A stretch of 64,000 bases of DNA from Oenanthe sinensis. Its lineage: Eukaryota; Streptophyta; Magnoliopsida; Apiales; Apiaceae. This document shows positions 46,917 to 59,679 of this stretch, piece after piece. Below the pieces are notes generated by a model. The model was not told the origin of the DNA. It searched no databases and saw only the letters and a program-made list of their open reading frames with translations. A program made the position numbers and the translations under genes. Every line of letters begins with the position of its first letter. The stretch's first letter is position 1. Where the stretch lies: assembly GCA_028671895.1 (NCBI GenBank), contig CM053806.1:18363001-18427000 (forward strand), written 5' to 3'.

Positions 46917-49900
46917 ATGGTGGATATAGATATAGATACAAAAAATGAGAGCCCAAGAAAAGAGAAAAAAATGTTCATCGGAGTTGTATGGAACTGTGCC
47001 GCCGAGCTCAAGCTCCTCCTCACAGCTCTCCTCTTCCTCACTTCTCTCCTCACCATCTTTCAGTTCCTCCCTTCTCAACTTTCCTTCTCTTCTTTTTGCA
47101 TCTCGCCGGAAAAAATGGGCCCCACTAACCCCATAATTTCGACAACCACCTCACTCGCCGGAATAATGCCGCCGGAAATTGGAAAATCGGAGGCCACCCC
47201 ACTTAATTTTAGCCAAAACCCACTTAATATCACCGACATTCCCACCGACCCATCACCGCCGGCAAAACAGCGGGATGAGGAACTTCCGAGCGGCGTGATT
47301 AAACGCCGTTTCAACACGTACGGCGCCGCCGCGTACAATTTTATACTAATGTCAGCATACAGAGGGGGTCTAAACACGTTTGCAATCAATGGGTTGTCTT
47401 CAAAACCCCTCCATGTGTTCGGAAAGCCTTCTTACACCTGCGAGTGGGTCCCACATGGGAATTCCGGCGACCCCATCAAGGTTTCCGGCGAAAAGATCTT
47501 GCCGGACTGGGGCTACGGCCGTGTCTACACAGTTGTCATAATCAATTGTACTTTCCCAACCCCAGTTTATAAAACTGGCGGGAAATTGCTCCTCCATGCC
47601 GCCGTCAATGGCGGCGGCGACACGGAGGTGAATGTGACAGACACCTTTGTTGTGTTAACTGAAGCCCCAAATTCACTAAACCCTAGAATTTTCACTGACC
47701 CTCCTAAATATGATTATTTATATTGTGGGTCTTCATTATATGGTAATTTAAGTCCACAAAGAGTGAGAGAATGGTTAGCTTATCATATCAGAATGTTTGG
47801 TGACAAGTCACATTTTGTTATACATGATGCTGGTGGGGTCCACCCTGAGGTAATGGAGGTTTTGAGACCTTGGATTGAGAAAGGGTATATCACATTACAA
47901 GATATTAGAGATGAGGAGAGGTTTGATGGGTACTATCATAATCAGTTTCTTGTTGTGAATGATTGTTTGCATAGATACAAGTTTATGGCTAAGTGGATGT
48001 TTTTCTTTGATGTGGATGAGTTTATTTTCGTGCCTAAGAAGAGTACTTTGAAATCAGTTATGGATTCGTTGTCTGAGTTCTCGCAGTTTACCATTGAGCA
48101 AATGCCTATGTCGAATAAGTTGTGTCTTACTGAAGATCGAGGCAAAAGTTACAAGTATGTTCTCTTTTGCTCTAGCTTTGTTTGTTTCTTTTTCGGATTA
48201 ATTTGCCATATTGTTTGTTTTGTGCGTAATTGTGTGAATGTAGGTGAATCTGAACTAGAGTTACTGCATTTTGATTTGCATTTGCAATTGTAGAAGTTAT
48301 GAATTCGGGTATGATATAATGTTTTCTTTTTAGAATGATTGGGGATAGGTTTTGCTGGTGAAAGAATGAGTTAGAATTGGTTTAGCTACCTAAGAATTTG
48401 CATTGGAATTCCTATATTTTCGATTTACATTTGTGAGTTTACACCCTTATGTGACTCAATTGTGGACATCGCATAAGATTGGATGAACAAATTTTTTTAT
48501 AGGGTGATCAGAAAAATTGCTACCATTTTAAACTACAATTTGGACAGAGTTGGATAAAAGCCAGAATTTCTATAATTCATTGGTACTTCAAAAAGATGAG
48601 TGAAACTAAGCTGTTTAGTTGCACTTTAGTAACGTTTAATTCTTCTAATCGGATGCTTTAACGATCCATTGAACAATTGTAGCAATAATCAGATGTGAAT
48701 AGGTACTTAGGCAGAGGACCTTCGAGCCAATATGTCGGATTACTCTGTTTAACGAGGAATTTTTAGAGCAGTGTGAAGCGTAAATTGTGTATTGTTTTAG
48801 TGTCGGTGGAAGTATGGTAACTATCAAAAGAAGAAACCAAGACATAATGCATGTCATGCCATCACTTGTAGTAGTAATAAAATTTGCATTTGTGGTGATA
48901 TCATAGGTGGCTGTCATTTGTGTGTGTTTCAAGCTTCCATTTTTACTTGTATTATTGTAAAATTTGTCCCCTACTAGGCAGCATTTAGTTGCAACTTTTT
49001 TTGTTGATTTTCATTTAGAACAATTATATTTATGAATAATGTGATATGTGATGTGTATGTGGTTGTAATTAATAGTGACATGTTCATGTGACATTAGTTG
49101 ATACCAGGTGGTCTATGTTACAATTGCTCTAAATTGATAGTTCTTTACTAATGAATACTTAAACAAGTCCCTTTGATCTAGGGTTCCTACATATAATTTG
49201 ATTATTAAACTAATTGTACAACAATTGATTCAATAATGGCATAATACTATTATATGTTATGGTGATGGCCATGTTTATTTAAGAGAGAATATCAAATTTT
49301 GTTGGCCTCAATTAGGGGAAGGCTGTATCTCAATTAGGGGAAGGCTGTATCTCAATTAAATATTCAGTATCACCTCTCTACAACCATTCTAATTTTGTAA
49401 TGAATATGCATGTATATGTGTGTGTATTGGTATTAATACAAAAATGTGTGTGTTATTGGTAGTTTGGTACACATGTATTATATAAGTAATTAACTACCAT
49501 CTCTCGTGACTGGCTGTTGAATCTTGTCAGATTTGTTGTCTGATCTTGAATTTAGTAGTTGAAATGAGTCAAAATTATTAATAAAACTCAACTGCCGCAA
49601 CATACGATGCATCTATTAACTCATGCTACTGGATTACCCTGTTTGTGAAATTTCTGCTCAAAGGTTTATCTTAAAATAATCTAGGCGTAAATTAGGTTCC
49701 CAGCATTGGAATTCGAGACTGTTGGGTACAAAAGAGATCTAAATCGTGTTAAATTATCGACTCTCTATACAACCTTAAGGAGTTGAGAGTATTTAATATA
49801 TATTTATAATATCATGTTTACATGTCGAATATGTTTTTTTTGCTAAATTTTACGTGTTGAAAATTGTCCCAAAGATGTGCTCCAAATTTTCAAGTATTTG

Positions 49901-50346
49901 ATCCTAAAAATGGACTTAAAAACATTTTATCATTTTGAGAGAATCGGTAACTTAACAACTGCGAGTAGTATAATATTTGACTGAGGCTTTCTAATTGCAG
50001 GAAATGGGGATTTGAAAAACTGGTGTATAAAGATTCAAAGAAAGGTATCAGAAGGGACCGTAAATACGTTGTTCGACCACGAGACGTGTTCGCAACTGGA
50101 GTTCACATGTCTCAGAATATGGTCGGCAAAACAACACATAAAACTGAGGGAAAAATCATGTATTACCATTATCATGGAACCATATCAGACAGACGTGAGC
50201 CGTGTCGACAGCTAATCAACGCGACACAGCTAGATTTTGAGCGCACTCCCTATGTTTTAGACACCACAATGCGAGATGTTGCAGGAGCTGTCAAGAGATT
50301 TGAGCTGAAAATGATCGGCTCTACATTACAAAGAACGCGTCAATGA
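46917..50346 (+). CDS. GT92 family glycosyltransferase, galactan synthase (GALS)-like, two exons
   Basis: Exons 46917-48154 and 50001-50346, GT-AG intron of 1846 bp, phase consistent; 1584 nt, 527 aa. The start is the ATG at 46917, the first in frame after an upstream CA-rich leader. GALS enzymes are Golgi type II membrane proteins that extend beta-1,4-galactan side chains of rhamnogalacturonan I. Seen here: a short cytoplasmic N-terminus, one hydrophobic anchor at about 31-52 (LLLTALLFLTSLLTIFQFLP), a Pro/Ser-rich stem, then a GT92 domain with YLYCGSSLYGNLSPQRVREW, HFVIHDAGGVHPEV and the DxD motif FFDVDEF (365-367). Exon 2 encodes KWGFEKLVYKD, YYHYHGTI and an LDTTM motif before the C-terminus. 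The sequence around 47000-47640 is much more GC-rich than its surroundings. No coding lesion; probably functional. The exact paralogue is not resolved. Confidence 0.93.
49307..49358. repeat. 22-bp tandem repeat in GALS intron
   Basis: Two exact 22-bp units (49307-49328, 49329-49350) and the first 8 bases of a third. Confidence 0.9.
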
Positions 50347-51556
50347 CAGCCTCACAACTTTGTATGAGCTACCCACTTTTAACTTATCTGTCGGTAGAGT
50401 GAATATTACTTGAAACCTTGAGTTATCTTTTTTATTCTTTGTAGTACATAATTGTTTAAAGTTTATTGTTGTCCAAATTATTTCAATCTTTGATGAAAAT
50501 AGTTATAATATCCCCCCAATCCCCATTGATGGCTGGGTTGCATTATCAGTTTATGGTATACGGGAGCTTGGGACTACTACCCCTTCAGAACCGCTCTTTT
50601 TATTAGTACATTCATTATTTTTGTTGTCCAATAGCAGAAATTATAATTATTATTATTGTACATTTGTACTTGTAATCCGCTCTACTTACACGTCTTGTTA
50701 CCGAGAGAGGAGAGGGATATCCGATAGACTATAATGATGATACGAATTATAGCGGTAGATTAACATTTAGAATCGCGACATTTTTTCTGGTTGCGATACT
50801 TGTTTTATTATAGTTTGCGGAATTTTTACCATTGCGGTGGAATGAATAATTCGGAGCACTCTGTGGTAGTATCATCTTACGGTAAGCATTTAGCAAAGGA
50901 GAAAGAAAAAAGTGTTATATGTTTGGGAAAGAGAAAGGAGAAAGTAGAAAATATAGAATGAATGATGATGAGGGATAGATAGCATTAGGCATGTGGACAA
51001 AGTCAAGAATGGCATGTGGATGACAGAAGGCAACTTTTCATTATTGAGTTGTGAACAAGAACAACCTTGTCTAGAGGGAAATCGAAACACAAGGAAGCTA
51101 AAGAGAGAAAACGCGACAGAAGGACCAAAGTGGTAAATTGAGGGGATTGCGCGCACGCACTTGTGTTTGTATATTTTATACTACTTCCGTTACAAAATAA
51201 TAGTTACTTTGATTTTTGATACGTATGTTGAGGTGTAAAAAATTGTAATTAGATTTATTATTAAATTTAAAATTTTACATCAAATAAAGATATAGATTTT
51301 AAATTTTTATCTGATATAAAGACTGAAATTTTATAACAAATATAGTTATATTTTTTTACATCTTAATTTACATGCTAAAAATCACAACGATTATTATTTT
51401 AGAACTGAATGAATAGTTTTTGTTTACAAATTTGGTGACTCGGAAGGGGTTTCAAGAATTCATTAGGAATTTCTTGCTTAGTTTTAAGGTCAACAATTTG
51501 GCAGGGCTTTAACGACGTATTCAGTATGCGCAATAGTGTGACGGGAAATGTTTTTC
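50347..51556. other. GALS 3' flank and spacer, with SINE-like scrap
   Basis: Contains the presumed 3' UTR. At about 50660-50755, cttgttaccgagagag-gagaggga repeats part of the SINE-like sequence in TagA intron 1. No further gene. Confidence 0.45.
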
Positions 51557-52030
51557 AAAGTAAATTTTGTATTTCGCGGTATCACACGACGACAAGACAT
51601 GAAAAAAATATGAAAATTTGAATATACGACACGAAAGTACATGAATACGAATGTAAATGATCGAAATTTAGTGTCGATTTTGTGTTTAACATTTGAATAT
51701 ACGACACGACATGAAGTACACGATATAAATAAATTTATAATTAAATTTTAATATTTATAATGAATATATGTATATTTATAATAAATATATGTATATTTAT
51801 TGTTAAAATAATACATGATTTTATAATATTGTATGTAAATATGATTTAAATATATATTTTATAAAATTTTACCTTACAATTTATTTATTTTTATTTATAT
51901 TCAATTTTACACAAAACACGACACGACACGATACAAAGGTACACGAACACGAAAACGTAAGTACACGAACTCTAAATGAGTCGGTTTTGTATTTAATATT
52001 TGAGTCAATACCAACGAAATGCGAGGTAGA
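51557..52030. mobile_element. Degenerate element with acacgacacg words, copy A
   Basis: Subterminal arrays of acgacacga, gtacacgaa and tttagtgt flank an AT-rich core. The same organisation and words occur at 55397-56050. Ends are not resolved. The style fits the hAT-like MITEs in the window. Confidence 0.5.
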
Positions 52031-52676
52031 GGGCATGGGCAAGATTTACTGGTATTTTTTTTCATTCTAGTTACTCGAACTGGACACCCCACATGACCAG
52101 GCTTCATGCTTGTCCTAATGTTGATATTAATAATATGCATGTTATATTTGGTATATAATATTTTTATTTTAGTTATTTATTAATATAAATATATTTTTTG
52201 GCCAAAATTCAGTCTTTTTAGACTTCTACTATCATTATTAGACAATATCCAACTTTAAAATAGATATGAGGATACATACTTTTATTTTAAAAAAATAGAC
52301 TTAAATTTTAGGGGGATAAATTTGTTGATATCAAATACAAGAAATTTGCGAATCAAATGATCCCTAAAAATAAAAAAGGATCTCATCTAAAATGATAATA
52401 AATATTAAATTTTGGTATTCATTAATAATATATTTGAATCTAATATTTAATATTCAAATAACACATTTTTTTAAGTTTAGATATCATAAACAACATATTT
52501 AAAAATATAGAGTCTTATTCAAATAGAAAATACTTAAAATAAAAAATAGAAAACCTTATCCTTATATCTGCCCCACCACCCACACACAATTCAACCTATT
52601 CCCTTCCGTTTTTAAGGAGGGATTAAGTGAGATTATGTGTGAGAGAGTGTATTTGATTTGTGTGTAGTGCCCCTGC

Positions 52677-53136
52677 TAGTGATCTATATTGATAATAATA
52701 ATATAGATTTTTAATTTAACAAGATATATTCACATTATTAAACTCCTTTACTTCCATAATACGACTTATTAATTATCACATTTTAATTCGATATTTTTAT
52801 GACATGACTTTTTTAATTTTCTAACATTTGTGCCAATCTTAAATTTTTTAATTTGTAATGTTTTGAATATGGTTTAAATTTCAAATATCATGAAATTCAA
52901 ATTTAAAATTAAAACTATTGCTATTAGTGTGCTAATTTTCTATTAGGAGTTTTAAAATTAAAATTTCGATAAATCATGTAAAAATTCGAACCCGATCCAA
53001 AACCCGTTGGATCGATTTTGGATTTTGTTTTTAGAAACCCGATTAGATTCGGGTCAAGTTTGAATTTAATAAATATTCCGGTTTTGGATTTGGATATCTC
53101 AAATATCCGATGTGATCCGACCCGTTGCCATCACTA
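52677..53136. mobile_element. hAT-type MITE with near-perfect 8-bp TSD
   Basis: 460 bp, ends TAGTGATC and GCCATCACTA (7-bp exact inverted repeat tagtgat/atcacta), flanked by GCCCCTGC (52669-52676) and GCCCCTAC (53137-53144), 7 of 8 identical. The right subterminal region carries gatccgacccgttgcc and related words. Confidence 0.75.
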
Positions 53137-53144
53137 GCCCCTAC

Positions 53145-54423
53145 TAGTCATTAGATTATATTGAATATGTGGTTTAAATCTTATTTTCTATTTTCTATTT
53201 TAAATTACTTTCTATTTCATCAGTTACCTAAAATATATATCATTAGCATTAAGAACAGGTTTATGGTTGAAATCATGTTAACAATATATTAAAATTTAAT
53301 ATTTATATTATTAATTCTAAAATAATTACAGAAGTTCAATATTTTGTCTAACAACTATAAAAAAATTAATATATAAATATTTATATGAATATTAAATTAA
53401 TAAATACCTGTAAAAATTTCACAGAGTATAATCTAGTTATTTTAAGACCATGTAAAAAATAAATTACACAGCAAATCAGAACGTATCACACAATTTACTA
53501 CTCCGTAAAACAAATCTCCTATCCAAACAACGAAATTGACATTGTGATTTTCGTTAATAAATCAAATTCATTAGTAATGGGGCTGAAACACAACTCGGTA
53601 AGCCCACTGCCTATATGATTTTGCTATGCATATTGGTTGAGTTGAGTTCTTGACTTGTTATAGCCAAAGCCCAATATGCACTTATCGACTTGTTATAATA
53701 GCCAATTAGCCAAAGCCCAATATGAGCTTAAAAAAAACATACCCCTTGCATAAGTATAAATGGATCTAAAATTTTGATGGATTATGGATTAAGGGCTTTT
53801 ATTGAATTGAATTATAGAAGACCAATTCATTTCAACGAAGTTATGTATGTAAAGGCTTTGAGCAAGAGTTGAGACCAGATCCACCTACTATATATCTTTC
53901 AATATTGAGCATGCTCTGGTTCAAATGTTTCTTTTGGGCTTGTTAGTCAGGGTGGGAGGGCCTTTTGGGCTTTAGATTTTTAGGTCCATACTAATTAGTT
54001 TTTATGATGATAGCTAAAGATTTTTTGTTGTCATTTCCATTTTTTTATTGCAACTTGTAGAACTCTTAGTTGATATTTATACAGGTATATGTTATAGTTA
54101 TGCCACAACTATGCTAGAGTTAAGGAAGGAAATCAATTTCTCATAATTACAAATAATTTACAATTGTAAAGTTCAACATAAAATCAAATTAGACTACTTG
54201 ACTGCATGATTGACGTTTTAGCTTGATCTTTGACATGATTAGATGTGCTTTCCATAATACGATCAACATCCTATATTTTGCATGGAAATTGGTAAATTGA
54301 TGCGGTGGTTGTGTCGTTACTTTCCTAACCAACTATATTCTTGGACACGAGGCTAACACCAAGTACAACATGTTACCAGTATCATGTTTTAAGGTAGAAT
54401 ATAAGTAATATGATTAAAAAAAA
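53145..54423. other. Intergenic spacer
   Basis: No gene. A local duplication of about 30 bp (gacttgttatagccaaagcccaatatg-like) occurs around 53652-53722. Confidence 0.5.
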
Positions 54424-54714
54424 TTGCTCTAACAGTATCCTAGTCGTTACATAAATCACTGGTACATTCATTTCATTACCTAAAAATAGGTAACCACTAG
54501 CCATTATCTATTTCATTTTTTTTCGAATAAAAAATTCATTCCTTTCTATTTTGTTCATCTTTTTTCTCCCTTTTTTGTATTTTACCTCCTTTTTTGAAGT
54601 ATTTAGATTCAAATTTTATTATAGGGATTATTGTTGTAGTTCATATTCATAGTGATTACCTAAACCACTAAGACTCATTATTTTATTATATTTATAGGTA
54701 ATTAGAGCAAGTCC
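54424..54714 (-). mobile_element. Harbinger-like MITE, inverted copy
   Basis: The reverse complement matches the right half of the neighbouring element (about 55000-55330), including aatttgaatctaaatac and ggttaccta words. The outer end reads gctctaacagtatcctag. Its inner terminus is missing where the next element begins. Confidence 0.6.
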
Positions 54715-55349
54715 AACAATGTCCTAGTTGGTTACCTATAAATATTACTCCCTCCGTCCCAACCAATTCTTATCACTTTTTTTTCATTTTCTGACACGCA
54801 TTTTAAGGTGGATTTTAAGAATAGTTCCATAACTTATTTTTAAAAATTTCTTTTTTTGTATAAAAATAGGATTGTTCTATATTTATACAAAAAAGGAAAA
54901 TTTCAAAAATAAATTATGGAACTATCCTTAAAATCCACCTTAAAATGCGTGCCAGACACCCCATTTTGAAATGATAACAATTCAAAAGGACGGAGGGAGT
55001 ATAAAATAACGAGTCTTACACTTACTGATTTAGGTAATCATTAGGACATGTCTCAAATAATAATCCCTACTTATTATTATAATAACAATATTAAATTTGA
55101 ATCTAAATACATTGAAAAGGAGGGAAAAGGAAAAAAATAGAGAAAAGATGAAGAAAAATGGAGGAAAAAGATTATTTAATTCATAGAAATTAAATAGAAA
55201 ATGACTAGAGGTTACCTAAAAACAGGTAATAAGATGTATATCTAGTATTTTAGAGGTAACCACTAAGACATTGTTGGAGTGTCATTTTTTTATGACATTA
55301 CATATACATTAGCTTAGGACATCAAATAGGTAAACTGTTGGACTTGCTC
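54715..55349 (+). mobile_element. Harbinger-like MITE interrupted by a Stowaway
   Basis: Starts GAGCAAGTCCAACAATG after TTA (54712-54714) and ends GTTGGACTTGCTC at 55349, perfect 13-bp terminal repeats. The right flank reads tct rather than tta, so the TSD is not clean. A Stowaway lies at 54748-54999. Confidence 0.7.
54748..54999. mobile_element. Stowaway MITE 5
   Basis: 252 bp, ends CTCCCTCCGTCCC and GGACGGAGGGAG, TA on both sides. The arms are nearly perfectly complementary over most of their length, so the transcript would fold into a long hairpin. Confidence 0.93.
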
Positions 55350-55396
55350 TCTAATGGAGTACGATAACTATATGGCCACCTAAATTACCTTATGTA

Positions 55397-56050
55397 GTTA
55401 GGGGTGGATTAGTAAGGGGCACGTAGATCCGATAAATTTTCATACGACACGAAAATGAAACGAAAATTTAGTGTTTATTTTTCGATTTTGAGTACATGAC
55501 ACGAAAATACACGAACACGAAAATACACGACCGAGATTTAGTGTTAGTTTTGTGTTTACCCCTCGGGTACACGAAATAAACAAACAAATATAATAAATAT
55601 TATATATATAGTATTACATAATAAATATTATATATATAATATTATATATATATTCCGTATCTAATTTTTATGTACTCTGGATAATGTTGACAAGAAATGT
55701 AAATTTTGATATTTCATGTACTAATTCGTATACCAGTTCATATTTATTTAGTGTATATTTCATGTTTTTTCGATTTCGTGTACCAGTTCATATTTGTTTC
55801 GTGTACATTTCATATTTTTTCATTTTCGTGTACCAATTCATGTACTAGTTCATATTTATTTCGTGTACATTTCATGTTTTTTCGTTTTCGTGTACCAGGT
55901 CGTGTCATTTCTTTTTTGTTTAATTAAAAAAAATTCGTATACTTCGTGCCGTGTCGGGTCATTTTTAAACTGTGTTGTGTTCGTGTTAGCAGATCATGTA
56001 CACGACTTCTATTCGTGTCATTTCCAATTCTACCCATCAAGTACACGAAA
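55397..56050. mobile_element. Degenerate element with acacgaaa words, copy B
   Basis: Same word content as 51557-52030 (acacgaaaatacacg, tttagtgt, cgtgtacc). The left edge taggggtgga and the right edge caattctaccc give a weak inverted match. The open frames inside (55706-56099) are repeat by-products. The third copia element inserted at its right edge. Confidence 0.5.
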
Positions 56051-56062
56051 CACGAAAGTACA

Positions 56063-57173
56063 TGTTAGGGATTGTGATATTAACATTGTAATCAACTAGA
56101 AGTTACTTAGATTAATTAGAAATTAACTAAGTAAAATGTACTGTCATATGCATATTGACAGTATGTTTAGTTGTCACTTGTAAGAGTATGTTTAAAAGCC
56201 AAGTAGGTAACAGTAAGTCTCAATAGTTACTGTCTTGTATAAATACAATAACATGATCCATGAAGTAGAAGTTCACAAAGTGTTCAGGCACAACATAGGT
56301 TAAGACTTTGACACTAACATTCTACAATTGAAGCTTACGACAACATATTCAAGTGACAACACAAAGGAACAGACAACAACAGCTATTCTAATAACAGTAA
56401 ACTTGGCGGAGAATGAAGATTCACAAACAGCAAGTTTTACGGACAGCACCTTTAGCGGGGATAGTTGACAGCAGATTTGGAGACAATGAAGTTCAAGGAT
56501 CTATCGAGACTTGACAACAAAGTGTGCGGAGCAAAAGATACTGTCACCATTGTGGAGCTAGAAGCTGACAATATACTTTTAGTGAAGCTGACAGTCTGTT
56601 CCAGGTAGCATATTAGATAGTGAAAACACAATGAATGATTTAGACACTACTATCTAGTCTGTCAAGCCTACTACTACAACTTGAGAGAAGACATGCAAAA
56701 AGATAAGGTGTTCACCAGGAGTTAAAGATTTCTGTCATCTCAGCACAACTTTATCTATAAATGAAATGAAGCCAAGGTTGAATCATAAAAACACAGTTTC
56801 TATTTTGAGCTTTATTCTAGGACAAAGGAAAAGTGCACATGTAAGTGAGATATGTGTTTCAGTATAAATACACATATCTCACAAGCATTTTTCCTTATGC
56901 AACTGAGCTAGGTTTTCTCTCAAGTAAGAAACATTAACAAATCCATTGCTCATTGTTTCTTTTTAGCTGGAATACTCATTCCAGTCAATTGTAGCAAAAC
57001 AAAAAATAATAAAATTATTTTTTGAAGTTAAACACATGTCTTCAATTGTTTGCTTAGTTGTTTGCATTTCATAACTTACTTTTATTACTGACTTATTTGT
57101 TGTTAACAAGAATAATGATAATTTTGTAAGTTACATTCAACCCCCCCTTCTGCAACACTCATACTGTTTAACA
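56063..57173 (+). repeat. 5' LTR of third copia element
   Basis: 1111 bp starting TGTTAGGG and ending TTTAACA (inverted TGTTA/TAACA). The C-run at 57141-57147 precedes the end, as usual. The flanking GTACA (56058-56062) is the candidate left TSD. ACTGTCA/TGACAGT words are repeated inside. Confidence 0.85.
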
Positions 57174-57175
57174 AC

Positions 57176-57187
57176 TGGTATCAGAGC
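57176..57187 (+). promoter_or_regulatory. Primer-binding site of third copia element
   Basis: TGGTATCAGAGC, two bases after the LTR end. Complementary to tRNA-iMet. Confidence 0.92.
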
Positions 57188-57224
57188 GGCATGTTAGATA
57201 TATATAACCTGAAAAGATCTAAAA

Positions 57225-59679
57225 ATGAGTGCACAGAAAGTAAGCAGCATAAAGATACCCCCCTTTGATAAAGAACACTACACACTATGGAAAAGGAAAA
57301 TGACACTTTTCATAAAAAGAGCTAACCCACTTTATCTTGGTATTTTAGAAAATGGTCCTTTTATACCTCAGTCATATGTACCTAAAACCATAATAGAGGG
57401 TAAGACAATTCCTGCCCACTGGGTTCCTAAAACGGTTTTTGAGTACAATGATACAGAAAAGGAAAAAGTTTATCTGGATGATTTTTTGCAGTTTATAATT
57501 ATTGAGGCACTTGACAATGTTATGTACAATAATATTGTCAACTGTACTAGTGAAAAATAAATATGGGAAACCATTGAGATTTTGTGTGAAGGAAAAAATA
57601 ATGTGAAGGATAATGAAAGACAGATACTGATGTCTCAGTATGAGGCTTTCATGGCCAAACCAAGTGAAGGGTTGACAGAGATGTTTAAGAGATTTAACAG
57701 GTTAATAAATGACGTGCAACTGTGTGGTAAATTCTATTATAAGAAGGAAGTTAATATGAATTTTATGTTAACACTTCTTGACTACTTGGAGCACAATGTC
57801 ACTGCTATAAGAGAAGGGAGAGATATGTCTAAAGTTTCTCTTAAAACTTTGTATGGCATTCTCAAAACTTATGAGCTAGAGTTGTTACAGAAAAGAGCTA
57901 TTCAAACTGGCCAAAGAGGAAAAATGGCCAACACATCAAATGCTCTAGTGGCCCAAGACCCAAAGATGTTGCAGCTACAGGAATCTCAACATCAATAGAT
58001 CAAAATTGAAGAAGTAACTGATGAAGATGAAACTGTGACACTAGAAATCAAGGATGGTGATGAAGATGAGTTCTATACCTTGGATGAACTTGATAATATT
58101 GAGAATAAAACTATGGCCTACATGGCAAGAAAGTTCTCAAACTTGAGGTTCAAGAAAAATAAATCTTTCAAACCCAAAGGACAAGGTTCCAGGTTCAACA
58201 AAGGGAACACCTCAAAGGCTGGATGAAATGGTAAAGGTGGATACAAGACAAGAATGGTGGACAGATCAAAGATAAGATGTTACAACTATAATGAGATGGG
58301 ACATTTTGTAACAGAATGTAAAAAGCCAAAGCAAGTGAGAAGAAATGACAATGACTATAAGGAAATCAAAGCAAAGTATGAGGCTTTACTCAAAAAGCAA
58401 CAAGGAAGGGCATTTGTGGCTGAAGGCAAGTGCTGGGAAGAATCTGATGATGAAGATGAGTATGTAAATCTTGCTCTCATAGTAAAATCAGAAGAAGACT
58501 CACCTATTTCATCTAGTCAGGTACCCATTCTTACCACTGTTGATATGACTGCATCTCAGTATAAGAAAACTGTTAAAAGTTTAAGTTATGAAATCTTTAA
58601 CATTCATACAAGCATGTTAGCTGCAAATGAAGAGATTGTCAAATTATCTAGCGCTAATGAGTTATTAAAGAACAAGAATCAAGAACTAGAATTTAAATAG
58701 AATGCTTTTGAGTCCTTACAACATGAAAATGAAATTCTCAAGAACAAGGTAGTATGTACTTCCCAGATTGAGGAATTTATCAGAAAATAGATCTCTGAAA
58801 ATGAACTAAAAATCAAGGCCTACGAAAATACTTCTTCATTGTTAAAATCATACCATACTGACAATAATGAAAATCAAAAAGTAGGTATAGGGTTTAACTA
58901 TGAAAAGAAAAATGGTAAGCAACATGTTGTAGATGATGACACTATTTCTGAAAAACCTACTGTCAGATCCTCTATACTGAAAAGAGTTAAGAATCCTCTA
59001 TTCAAAAAGGTTGAGTTTGAATTTGATGAAGAATCACTAATTCTTAAACAAGAATTAGCTGACGAGGACAATAATACTGTCAATAGGACCATTGAGTCGA
59101 AAAATACTATCAAAATCCCCAAAACAGTTAGCTTTGCCCTTGACAGTACTCAGGGTCTAGAAGATGCTGTCAATACTAGCAAGATAGTAAGTTCAGAAGC
59201 TGCTGTCAAGATAGTAAGATCAAATTATACTGTCAAGACATTTCTATCTAAACTTACTGTCAACACTAGTAAGACAGTAATTTCTAAACCTACTATCATG
59301 AAGACCAAGAAGAACAGAAATGAGAAGTTAGGGATAAATAAAAAGAATAATTATGGCTACATTCCTAATGCTCCTAGAGAGTTGTGTAACAATTGTGGGT
59401 CTTCTAGTCATTTAACTCATGCATGTACCAAGAGTATGTCTGAAGTAAACAATGCTACATCTATTAATGGAAATTTACACAACATACCTTTAAAGAACAG
59501 AAAAGTATCTGACTGTGGTGATTTTGATTGCATTTCGTGTAAAATGAATTTGATGAGTATTTGCTTTAACATGCCTTTTCATAATAATCAAGTATGTCTG
59601 CATAAGAATGTTAAAATTGAAAAGACAAAGACTCCAAGTGCTCCTAAAGTTAGGATGAACAAGCCACCCAAGAACAAAG
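57225..59679 (+). pseudogene. Decayed gag of third copia element
   Basis: One frame from the ATG at 57225, interrupted by stops at 57558, 57996, 58224, 58698 and 58788, all single-codon lesions. Start MSAQKVSSIKIPPFDKEHY and LWKRKMTLFI are the usual gag N-terminus. The first zinc knuckle near 58275 reads CYNYNEMGHFVTEC: the second Cys is Tyr, so it is broken. A coiled-coil-like Lys/Glu/Asn region follows. The second knuckle, CNNCGSSSHLTHAC near 59388, is intact. The frame resumes after the solo LTR (60897 onward) as ASKPVIKIKWV and ends GPNESWVPKAT before a stop near 61041. No functional product is expected. Confidence 0.87.

Noticed and set aside
46845..47600. Minus-strand open frames opposite GALS exon 1
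   Set aside because: Shadows of the GC-rich coding exon. No independent support.
55706..56099. Hydrophobic, membrane-like open frames with repeated FRVHF units
   Set aside because: The apparent protein repeat is the cgtgtacatttca word array of a MITE-like element and runs into the copia LTR.
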